Shown piece after piece: positions 17,496-25,186 of a stretch of 64,000 nt of DNA (its first letter is position 1; each line of letters begins with the position of its first letter). Position numbers and translations under genes: made by a program. Below the pieces are notes generated by a model, which saw nothing but the letters and a program-made list of their open reading frames with translations, had not been told where the DNA came from and did not search any database. Source of the DNA: Pedobacter psychrophilus. GTDB lineage: Bacteria > Bacteroidota > Bacteroidia > Sphingobacteriales > Sphingobacteriaceae. Location: NCBI RefSeq assembly GCF_001652725.1, contig NZ_LWHJ01000032.1:1-64000 (forward strand), in the 5' to 3' direction.

Positions 17496-19406
17496 CTATT
17501 TTTTAATAAATTTTAATGATGATTTTTCTGATTGGTCTTCTAATAAAATAAGATAAGAACCACTTGCCAATTGGGAAACATCTAATTGTGTTAATGTAGA
17601 ACTAGTTGATAAAGATTGTTGAAACATTGTTTTTCCATCTAAACTTAAAACTTTAATTAGAGCTTTATTTGATGCAGCTGGATGGCTAACATTTAAAGTA
17701 TTTTCTGCGGGATTTGGATAAATAGATAAGCTAATGGCAGATTTAATGTTTACAGGAACAATGCCACTAAACTTTGATTTACCGTCATTATCAACTTGAT
17801 TTAATCTATAATAGGAAGTTCCACTGTTTAAATTTGCATCAGCAAAAGAATAGTTTTGGATACCAGCTACATTTTTACTGTTAACCGTTCCTATAGTTTT
17901 AAAATCTGAAACATCAGTTCTTTTTTGAATTTCAAAATTCTTGGTATTTATCTCATTTGTTGTGCTCCAATTTAAATTTACTGTTTTTCCTAAAGCATCT
18001 GGTTTAGCTGTGAAAGAAAGGAAATCTAAAGGAAGCGTACCTGTATTTCCAACTGCAAAATTTCCGTTCGGACTTTTGATTGTAACTCCGCTAATTGTGG
18101 CGGTATAAGGTGATGTTGCACCTGAGATAGTTGCAGTAGACTCTGCCCAAGAAGTGCCAGTATATTCTCCAATTACAATTGGCATAGCTGCATCAAAAGA
18201 AGCTGCCTGATCTGCAGTTGACCATCCTAAGGTTACTGCTAAATTTGATCCAGTTGTTGAAGGGATAATGTTCCATTGCTTATTTACAACCTGTGTAGGT
18301 TGAGAAGGAGCATTGTCAAAGGTATTTTTTACTTTCACAGAAATATCTGATAAAGTACCAGAATTGTTTAAAGTAACCGGATTGTAAGCAGTTGAAGTTC
18401 CAACAGGAAATAAAACATCAGAATTACCAACTTTTCTTTTTAATGCCCCTAAAGCTTTAAACCATGTATCGGTTGTTGTCAAATCTGTGGTCAGACTAGC
18501 GTCAAAAATTCCATTTGTGTTAATTTGTAAATTTGCTGTACCGGTAGTTCCGGTCGCTTTAAAAAATGCTCCAGCTTTTATTAAACCATTTACATTTAAA
18601 TTAACCACACCACCGCCAGTTACATTAATTTGAGAGACATTAGCTAATGTTTGAGTAGATGCGCTTAAATCTAAAGTTCCATTGATGTTATAAGTATAAG
18701 TTCCTGCAGAAGATCCATTATTGTGAAAATAACCTGATGCATCTGATACTGTTATAGTCTTACCAGTATTAATTGTGATAGTATAATTATCTGTACCCGT
18801 TGGTGTATATATCGCAGATAATGCATAATTCCCAGATTGTGTGAAAGTAACATCCTGATCTAATGTAAAACTAGCTATTCCACCAGCAGCACTTCCTGCT
18901 CCACCAAGCATTCTTAATCTACCTACTATAGAAGTTCCTGAACCTGTTAATGTTATATTTCTAGCATTTACTGGAGTTTCAAAATATATTCCGTCTCCGG
19001 GACCACCAATTGTTCCATTATTTGTAATGGTAACATCAATTGGATAGGTAAAGCCAGTCCCACCTGTTGCAAATTGTATCCTTCTTGCGGCAGCTTCATT
19101 AGCCCATAATTTACCATTATTTTCAATAGTCATTGAATAACAAGACCTATTAGAACCAAACATACTGATAATATGATTAGCTCTAATATAAATAGAATGA
19201 GTTCCAGACGGGGTAGCAGAAGTGGCCGTTCCACTTCCTATTGCCATTGTTGAAATATCAGTTCCAGCGTTGTAAGTTTCCCATACATCCGTTGATCCAC
19301 TCCAGTTTCCAGATTTTTTACTGGCATATATAGTTTGGGAAATTGCGTTGTTTGCTACTAAAAAAAATAAGGAGTAAACAAATAAATAAAGTAATTTTCT
19401 TTTCAT
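17496..19406 (-). CDS. T9SS-secreted protein without recognised catalytic domain (pectin locus)
   Basis: A 636-residue secreted protein with a signal peptide (MKRKLLYLFVYSLFFLVANNAISQ). It is Ser/Thr/Gly/Asn-rich and repetitive, suggesting a beta-helix or stacked beta-sandwiches. It starts SGNWSGSTDVWETY and continues with short strands such as ITVTGGGVVNLNVNG. Residues about 330-425 (FPVGTSTAYNPVTLNN, VKNTFDNAPSQPTQVVNKQW) closely match the equivalent part of the CE8 fusion protein. A Fn3-like segment (LDFLSFTAKPDALGKTVNLN) and a T9SS sorting domain (LSIYPNPAENTLNVSHP to LKFIKK) follow. No lyase, esterase or hydrolase motif is visible. It may be a cell-surface glycan-binding or structural partner of the pectinases, or an unrecognised enzyme. 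It is first after an operator-like site and has its own terminator. Confidence 0.8.
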   Translation of the reverse strand: MKRKLLYLFVYSLFFLVANNAISQTIYASKKSGNWSGSTDVWETYNAGTDISTMAIGSGTATSATPSGTHSIYIRANHIISMFGSNRSCYSMTIENNGKLWANEAAARRIQFATGGTGFTYPIDVTITNNGTIGGPGDGIYFETPVNARNITLTGSGTSIVGRLRMLGGAGSAAGGIASFTLDQDVTFTQSGNYALSAIYTPTGTDNYTITINTGKTITVSDASGYFHNNGSSAGTYTYNINGTLDLSASTQTLANVSQINVTGGGVVNLNVNGLIKAGAFFKATGTTGTANLQINTNGIFDASLTTDLTTTDTWFKALGALKRKVGNSDVLFPVGTSTAYNPVTLNNSGTLSDISVKVKNTFDNAPSQPTQVVNKQWNIIPSTTGSNLAVTLGWSTADQAASFDAAMPIVIGEYTGTSWAESTATISGATSPYTATISGVTIKSPNGNFAVGNTGTLPLDFLSFTAKPDALGKTVNLNWSTTNEINTKNFEIQKRTDVSDFKTIGTVNSKNVAGIQNYSFADANLNSGTSYYRLNQVDNDGKSKFSGIVPVNIKSAISLSIYPNPAENTLNVSHPAASNKALIKVLSLDGKTMFQQSLSTSSTLTQLDVSQLASGSYLILLEDQSEKSSLKFIKK

Positions 19407-19784
19407 AATGATTGATTTTAAATAGTTTAAATAAAATTATAGCTATAAATAAAAATCGAAAAGTTGGATTAGCTTAATGGAGTATCTTCATTGAGAATAA
19501 TTATCCAGAAATTTCCTTCTATTTATAATTGGTTAAATAAACTTAAACAGTTTATCTCTGTGTTTTAATTAATTAGCCAATTAAAAATGTGCAATCGTTG
19601 CCGCATCGATGCCGAAAATTTAGCTTTGAATACTTAAGAAGAAAATTATCGTTAATAATTAGGTAGAATAAAAAACTGAATTTTATGATGTGATAAAGAC
19701 ATCATTTCTTAAGGATTATATAATTTAAAATTTAGGTTTTTAAGTAGTTAACAATACGATAGCGAATTTTATGTTAACTTCTGT
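19407..19784. other. Intergenic region (378 bp) between the CE12 gene and the T9SS transcription unit
   Basis: AT-rich, no credible gene on either strand. It holds the operator-like site at 19590-19614 and a 7-bp hairpin at 19685-19705 (ATGATGT with ACATCAT). A weak inverted repeat (GTTAAC arms near 19757-19780) follows the CE12 stop and could help end the SusC operon, but has no clear T-run. No promoter matching the phylum consensus could be placed with confidence. Confidence 0.6.
19590..19614. promoter_or_regulatory. LacI-type operator candidate 3
   Basis: The site reads TGCAATCGTTGCC followed by GCATCGATGCCG. The left half is identical to the site at 30362, and the right half is similar to that site but lacks one central G. 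It lies 184 bp upstream of the start at 19406. Confidence 0.58.
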
Positions 19785-20534
19785 TTAATGCTTTACGATG
19801 TGGTTTTTTAATGGTAATTCTATTTCTTTAATCCCTTCTAAAACTAATTGTGCCATTTTTCTGGCGCCTAACTCATTAAAATGAGTATCGTCTTTTTTTC
19901 CATCTGGATAATTGGGATTTTCGCCAGGTTGTAAATGATTATATAAAAGCATGGATTTATCTGAACCTAATTCTTGAATTAAAGCCATGCTTTTTTGCGA
20001 GAGATCAATTAATGGAACGTTTAATTCTTTAGAAACTTTTCTTACCAATTGTGCATAAATTTTATGGGTATCAATCACTTTTCCGTTTTCATCAAAAGAT
20101 CTGCGGGCAACCGGTGTAATTAAGATTGGAAAAGCTCCTTTTGCGCTCGTTTCATTTGAGTATTTTTTAAGATACATCACAAAATCATTTTCTGTGGTGT
20201 AAGTTTTTTTAGTGGAAACTTCATCATTATGCCCAAATTGAATCAAGACGTAATCTCCAGGTTTTATTGAATCTAAAACCGGTTGCCATCTATTTTCTTC
20301 TAAAAAGCTTTTTGTACTTCTCCCATTTTTCGCTAAATTTTTTACATTAACTTGGTCATTAAAAAACCAGGCAAAAGGCATTTCCCATCCAGTTTCTGGG
20401 TAAGCTTTTACTTCTTTAATTGATAGGGTAGAATCGCCAATTAAATAAACTGTAATTATTGGTTTGCTTTTAAAAGCAAATAATATTGACACTAAACCTA
20501 AAAGAAAGAAAATCTTAAGCTTCGTCATCTTCAT
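19785..20534 (-). CDS. Rhamnogalacturonan acetylesterase (CE12, SGNH/GDSL)
   Basis: A 249-residue secreted SGNH hydrolase with a hydrophobic N-terminus (about residues 5-23). All four blocks are visible: IGDSTLS with the serine nucleophile near residue 34, the VNVKNLAKNGRSTKSF block with Gly/Asn of the oxyanion hole, QFGHNDE, and DDTHFNELGA with the Asp-x-x-His dyad. The order and spacing match rhamnogalacturonan acetylesterases, which remove acetyl groups from the rhamnogalacturonan I backbone and let lyases and hydrolases act. The start overlaps the upstream PL1 stop by four bases (ATGA), so it is translationally coupled and ends the SusC operon. A second in-frame ATG two codons inside is equally possible. 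Confidence 0.9.
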   Translation of the reverse strand: MKMTKLKIFFLLGLVSILFAFKSKPIITVYLIGDSTLSIKEVKAYPETGWEMPFAWFFNDQVNVKNLAKNGRSTKSFLEENRWQPVLDSIKPGDYVLIQFGHNDEVSTKKTYTTENDFVMYLKKYSNETSAKGAFPILITPVARRSFDENGKVIDTHKIYAQLVRKVSKELNVPLIDLSQKSMALIQELGSDKSMLLYNHLQPGENPNYPDGKKDDTHFNELGARKMAQLVLEGIKEIELPLKNHIVKH

Positions 20535-21952
20535 TTTATATCGACCAAAGAATTAATATAAACTTCTATGTTGGTATAATTTTTTTCTACATTAAACTCA
20601 GCAGAATCATTTTTAGCTGGATTTAATTTATTCTTAATTTCCCAATTATCAGGCATACCATCAAGATCGGAATCTTTTAAAGGAGGCAAACTTAGTAAAT
20701 TAGGCCATGCCACTTTAGATATTTCATAAGGCGTACCATGCTTAAAGCCGCCTTGCACATCAATCATTTTTCCTGTTCTGGTTTTTACCGCATTAATCAC
20801 ACGTTGATCTAAAGTGTCTCTTTTTGGTAGTATAGCGCCTACATATTTTAAAACATCATCATATGCTTTATTTGCAGAACTAGTAGGAATTGACATTACT
20901 GACATTGGTGTTTTAGAAATCGCTTTTTCTTTATCGCTTTCCTCAAACTCTTTATCTAGTTGTACTCCAAGCATATTATCTCTTGTAACTTCCGGAAAAC
21001 CATCTACAAAATTGTCAGAAATATAAAATTTACCAAAACCAACATCCTTTAAAAAACTAGGATTTACGATACGATTTTTAACATTTTTGCTAGTTGATGG
21101 ACCATATTTGTAGTAATTAGCTACCATGTTATATTCACCACCTTCACCACCGTAAGAAGTGTTGTGTCCCCAATCATAGATTACATTATTTCTAAAATCA
21201 GCTAGTTCTTTCGTTGCTCCTAACCTTGCACCATTCCATCTCGGGTTTCTGCTTCCACAATGAGCGAACAAATTATGATGCGCAGAAAAATGCTCCCCAC
21301 CCCAAATTCCTCCATAACCGTGATGCTCAAAATCTTTGTCTCCTTCTTCAAAATGATAACTGTAATTAAGCGGTTCTTCTATTAAGTTCCATTGCAATGT
21401 TGTGCTATCTCCACGATAAACAGAGAAAACCTCATCCGTACTCCAACTAATGCTACAATGATCAATAATGATATTATTTTTTTTTGATCCTCCAAAAGCA
21501 TCATCGGCACCAGCTTTATCAATCATTCCTTTATTCTGATATCTATCGCCCATTCTAAATCTCATAAACCTAATGATGATATTATCTCCTCCTAACATTA
21601 CTGGATAATCTGCTAAACAAATTCCGCCTCCAGGTGCAGTTTGCCCTGCAATAGTTACGTTTTTACTAATAGATAATTCTGATTTTAAATGAATGGTTCC
21701 TGAAATTGAAAATACAATTATCCTCGGATGTTTTGCTGTAACTGCCTGCCTAAAACTACCATCTCCATCGTCTTCTAAATTATTAACCACATAAATTTTT
21801 CCTCCTCTACCGCCTGTTGTATATTTTCCAAAACCTTCTGCATTTGGAAAAGCAACTGGCGTTGTATCCGCATCTACGGCGGTAACTGTTTTTTTAACAG
21901 TACATGCTAAAAGTATAATGGTTATGAGGATGAAACTTAAATATTTTAACAT
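20531..21952 (-). CDS. PL1-family pectate lyase lipoprotein, copy 1
   Basis: A 473-residue lipoprotein (lipobox LLAC, Cys17). The sequence FPNAEGFGKYTTGGRGGKIY near the N-terminus and VTIAGQTAPGGGIC are typical of the Bacteroidota PL1-like branch. Beta-helix motifs follow: IIIDHCSISWSTDEVFS, HHGYGGIWGGEHFSAHHN and SRNPRWNGARLG, with the RNPR arginines probably catalytic. The C-terminus has a DSDLDGMPDNWE calcium-binding-like repeat that is frequent in such lyases. It probably cleaves polygalacturonan at the cell surface. It follows the second PL1 gene by 9 bp and overlaps the CE12 gene. The two neighbouring PL1 proteins are clear paralogues. Confidence 0.88.
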   Translation of the reverse strand: MLKYLSFILITIILLACTVKKTVTAVDADTTPVAFPNAEGFGKYTTGGRGGKIYVVNNLEDDGDGSFRQAVTAKHPRIIVFSISGTIHLKSELSISKNVTIAGQTAPGGGICLADYPVMLGGDNIIIRFMRFRMGDRYQNKGMIDKAGADDAFGGSKKNNIIIDHCSISWSTDEVFSVYRGDSTTLQWNLIEEPLNYSYHFEEGDKDFEHHGYGGIWGGEHFSAHHNLFAHCGSRNPRWNGARLGATKELADFRNNVIYDWGHNTSYGGEGGEYNMVANYYKYGPSTSKNVKNRIVNPSFLKDVGFGKFYISDNFVDGFPEVTRDNMLGVQLDKEFEESDKEKAISKTPMSVMSIPTSSANKAYDDVLKYVGAILPKRDTLDQRVINAVKTRTGKMIDVQGGFKHGTPYEISKVAWPNLLSLPPLKDSDLDGMPDNWEIKNKLNPAKNDSAEFNVEKNYTNIEVYINSLVDIK

Positions 21953-21961
21953 AATTGAGTT

Positions 21962-23473
21962 TTATTTAGCTTGGTTATCTGTAATATCCTTTACCAAAGA
22001 GTTTAAATAAACTTCAATATTTTCATAACCTGTACTTAAATCATGTCCGTTTGGATTTGCAACTTTTGGGTCTAACTTATTTGCGGTTTCCCAAGCGTCT
22101 GGCATTCCGTCTCCATCTGTATCTAATGGGGTTGTTGTTTGCATCAATAAAGGCCAACCGCCAACATCAGTTTGGGTGTCAATTATTCCGGGTAATTTAC
22201 TTATTGAACCAGTAAACGTTGCTGTTCCATTCTTTACATCAGTAGTTACTCTTGTATCAACAGCATCTCTCTTTAAACTAGCTCCCACGTACAACAATAC
22301 AGCATCATAAGCTTGTTGTGCTGTATGTTCAGGTATTTCTGTTGATGGAAAAGCAGTGGTTTTTTGAACCATTGCCTGGGTAACTCCTGAATCATAATCT
22401 ACTCCACCATTCCAATTATTTGTAGTTACCGCGGTGTTGCCAACAACATAATTACCTACAATATAGAATGTTCCGTAACCTACTCCATAAGCTGCAGGAT
22501 TAGACGCTCCAGTAGTCACATCTTTAGTGACTTGCATAATTCTTTTATTTTTACTTGTTGGAGTTGCTGGACCAGCTTTATAATAATTATTAACCATATT
22601 ATATTCCCCATTTTCGCCACCATAAGCACTATTGCTGCTCCAATTATAAATTACGTTATTTCGATAATCTACTTTATCAATCCCATATTTACCTATCATC
22701 GTTCCGCTACCGGCACTATATCTTAATCCTCCGTCAAATCTTGGGTTTCTACTGGTGTGATTAGCTAATAAATTGTGATGAAAGGTTGCTGGACTACCTC
22801 CCCAAATACCACCATAACCATGAGCACCTTTTACATGACCAGAATTTGTCATGCTTTCTGAAATGATACACCACTGCATAGTAAAGTTTTTATTATGATA
22901 AAAAGACGCAGTCTCGTCTATAGACCAGCTCATAGAACAATGATCAATCATCACACTTTCAATATCCCTGCCTCCAAAAGCATCACTTTCTATCGTTGCA
23001 ACATTAGTTGCACCTAATCTAAAACGCATATATCTTATAATCACGTTATTTGCATTGATTAAGAAATCATAATCTTGAATGCAGATACCATCACCCGGAG
23101 CAGTTTGTCCTGCAATGGTAACATTAGCGTTCTTTATTTGGAGACTACTTTTCAATTTGATGTTTCCAGAAACTTCAAATACAATTATTCTTGCACCGGT
23201 TTGTCCTATGGCGTCTCTTAAACTTCCTGAACCTGAATCATTAAGGTTAATAACTTTAATTATTTTGCCACCACGTCCACCTGTTGTGTTTTTTCCAGCT
23301 CCTTCGGCACCTGCAAATGCATAGGCAGTTTCTGTTATTTTGATTGGGGTTTCTACAATCGGAGGAATAACTATTGGAGGTGTTGAATCAGAATTCTTTG
23401 TTTTCTTGCAGGAAATTGTCCCTATTGAAAACAGTATCCCTATTAAAAAACAGATTTTATATTGCTTACTCAT
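21962..23473 (-). CDS. PL1-family pectate lyase lipoprotein, copy 2
   Basis: A 503-residue lipoprotein (MSKQYKICFLIGILFSIGTISC, Cys22) followed by a proline-rich tether (TPPIVIPPIVETP) that would hold the enzyme off the membrane. The beta-helix has AFAGAEGAGKNTTGGRGGKI, VTIAGQTAPGDGIC, IDHCSMSWSIDETAS, HGYGGIWGGSPATFHHN and SRNPRFDGGLRY. Near the C-terminus DTDGDGMPDAWE is a calcium-binding-like loop. Function is as for its downstream paralogue: beta-elimination of homogalacturonan, probably on the cell surface. It follows the DUF4957-like gene by 65 bp, which contains a terminator-like hairpin, so its expression may be lower than that of the SusCD genes. Confidence 0.88.
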   Translation of the reverse strand: MSKQYKICFLIGILFSIGTISCKKTKNSDSTPPIVIPPIVETPIKITETAYAFAGAEGAGKNTTGGRGGKIIKVINLNDSGSGSLRDAIGQTGARIIVFEVSGNIKLKSSLQIKNANVTIAGQTAPGDGICIQDYDFLINANNVIIRYMRFRLGATNVATIESDAFGGRDIESVMIDHCSMSWSIDETASFYHNKNFTMQWCIISESMTNSGHVKGAHGYGGIWGGSPATFHHNLLANHTSRNPRFDGGLRYSAGSGTMIGKYGIDKVDYRNNVIYNWSSNSAYGGENGEYNMVNNYYKAGPATPTSKNKRIMQVTKDVTTGASNPAAYGVGYGTFYIVGNYVVGNTAVTTNNWNGGVDYDSGVTQAMVQKTTAFPSTEIPEHTAQQAYDAVLLYVGASLKRDAVDTRVTTDVKNGTATFTGSISKLPGIIDTQTDVGGWPLLMQTTTPLDTDGDGMPDAWETANKLDPKVANPNGHDLSTGYENIEVYLNSLVKDITDNQAK

Positions 23474-23484
23474 ATTGTTTTAAT

Positions 23485-23513
23485 CAAAAATGGACGGTTA
23501 TTTTACCGTCCAT
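23485..23513 (-). terminator. Intra-operon terminator-like hairpin
   Basis: ATGGACGGT (23490-23498) pairs perfectly with ACCGTCCAT (23505-23513) across a 6-nt loop, and on the minus strand TTTTT follows. It sits between the surface lipoprotein gene and the two PL1 genes and may attenuate transcription of the enzyme genes relative to susCD. Confidence 0.7.
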
Positions 23514-23538
23514 GTAGTTGTAATTGATAAGATTTATC

Positions 23539-25167
23539 TTAATGCCATCTTGGGTCACCAATTGGATCATTTGCAGTTCCAGAGGTTCTCAATTCAGAAG
23601 TTGCTGGTAATGTAAATGTAGTTGTGGTATTTGTCCAGCCTAAACTTATTGTTTTATTATTTGCTGCTGCTACAGAAGTGCTCAGCGTAACTAAATTACC
23701 GTCTCCTGTATTAAGGTTAAAATAATTGTTATTATTAAAATTTAGCGTTCCACCTCCTTTAATTGCATTGGTTCCAACTGTTTGTCCTGTTATTGGTGTA
23801 TTTGCAATGATAGAATTTGTCATGTTAAAAGTAACAGGGTTTGTATTAGCATCTAAAAAGATATTGTTTTTAGCTCCAGATCCAAAACCATTTAAAGTGA
23901 TATGATCAATCGTAATTAAAGGTGTTTGAGCCGCTGTGATATTTGTGGCCCAACTTATTAACTGTCTTGCAGAATTGTAAATGGTAGAATTTGTTATACT
24001 TAATGTTTTAAACTCAGCTTTATCCATCATGAAATAACTATATGAAGAAATGCCGTTATCATAAAGGATATCATTTTCAAACTTTATATCGTCAAATTTA
24101 TGACCATTGTTTCCTGCTCTATTGGCTCTAATCAGGCAATTTTTTGTTGAATGTACTTTAGAGTTTTCTACAATGATGGATTTAAAAGTGGCTGCATCGC
24201 CATCTGCGTTTAATCCTACCACATTAATAAAATAATCAGCTACTGTTGTTCCGTCAAATTCGATTCCTGAAAATTTTAACCCCGCTCCAGAACCTTTAAG
24301 ATTAAACTGCTTAAAATTAATTTTGGTGTTATTTGGGTTTTTCGATACTGATTGTAGCGTAATAGTTTTTGCGATTATATCCGTATTGTTACCAGATGAT
24401 GCTAAATCATAAGTGCCTGGTTGAAGAGCAATAACTGCATTATTAGGCGCATTTGCTATTATAGTTGCTAAATCATCAGCGGTGGTAACAGTTTGTGTAG
24501 CAATTGATGTTGCCATTGTTGTAAATGTTAACCTACCTCTTGATACTGTTCCTGAGTATATTTTGGCTTCATAATTAGTGTTTTGAACTAAGCCTGTCGC
24601 AGTAATTTGTCCTGCACTTGCTGCAGTTGCATCTACCGGAACTGTTACGGCCGTTCCAGATGTTACAGGTGTAACAACAATTCTGGTAATTCCTGTAGTT
24701 ACTTTCCACTTAAATAATGCAGTTGTTTCTGTAATTTGGGAAGAATAAAGAGGTAAAAATATTTGTTCTACTCCTGTTTTAAAGGTGGTGGTTACAAACT
24801 TAGAATCTTGAGTTCCGTTAGTTCCTAAAGCTTTCAATCTTACAGAATAAGTCGTGTTACCTTCAAAACCTTCGGCAGTATAAGGTAGTTGATTTAATTT
24901 AATGCCTTCTATAGTTTTATAAGGAGTACCTGAAAAATTAAGGTTAGCATTATCAAAAAATTCTAAAGTATAAGATTCTGCTTTACCAATTTGCTTCCAT
25001 GTAAGCCTAGGTTGAGTTACATTGACAATACTTACAGTTAAGCCGGTAGGAGATAAGGCGCTATCTAAATTTAATGTTTTTATTTCCTTTAGTTCATCTT
25101 TACAGCTAGCTATAATAGCTAAGCCTAAAAAGAAAAAGAATGTCTTGAATATTTTTTTAGTTTTCAT
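23539..25167 (-). CDS. DUF4957-like surface lipoprotein (putative pectin-binding SusE/SGBP-type)
   Basis: A 542-residue lipoprotein (lipobox IIASC, Cys22). Residues about 38-215 look like two fibronectin-III-type sandwiches (LTVSIVNVTQPRLTWKQIG, TTYSVRLKALG, and TTALFKWKV to TNYEAKIYSG). From about 225 a right-handed beta-helix follows (TADDLATIIANAPNNAVIAL, then ITLQSVSKNPNNTKINF and stacked N-rich turns), as in DUF4957/DUF5123 proteins of Bacteroidota. It lies directly downstream of SusD (19 bp gap), the usual place of SusE/F-type glycan-binding lipoproteins, and a beta-helix fold is shared with pectinases. No RxPxxR or PL9-type Asp cluster is visible, so a binding role is favoured, but an uncharacterised lyase cannot be excluded. 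Confidence 0.72.
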   Translation of the reverse strand: MKTKKIFKTFFFFLGLAIIASCKDELKEIKTLNLDSALSPTGLTVSIVNVTQPRLTWKQIGKAESYTLEFFDNANLNFSGTPYKTIEGIKLNQLPYTAEGFEGNTTYSVRLKALGTNGTQDSKFVTTTFKTGVEQIFLPLYSSQITETTALFKWKVTTGITRIVVTPVTSGTAVTVPVDATAASAGQITATGLVQNTNYEAKIYSGTVSRGRLTFTTMATSIATQTVTTADDLATIIANAPNNAVIALQPGTYDLASSGNNTDIIAKTITLQSVSKNPNNTKINFKQFNLKGSGAGLKFSGIEFDGTTVADYFINVVGLNADGDAATFKSIIVENSKVHSTKNCLIRANRAGNNGHKFDDIKFENDILYDNGISSYSYFMMDKAEFKTLSITNSTIYNSARQLISWATNITAAQTPLITIDHITLNGFGSGAKNNIFLDANTNPVTFNMTNSIIANTPITGQTVGTNAIKGGGTLNFNNNNYFNLNTGDGNLVTLSTSVAAANNKTISLGWTNTTTTFTLPATSELRTSGTANDPIGDPRWH

Positions 25168-25186
25168 TGTTATAGTTTATAGAAAA

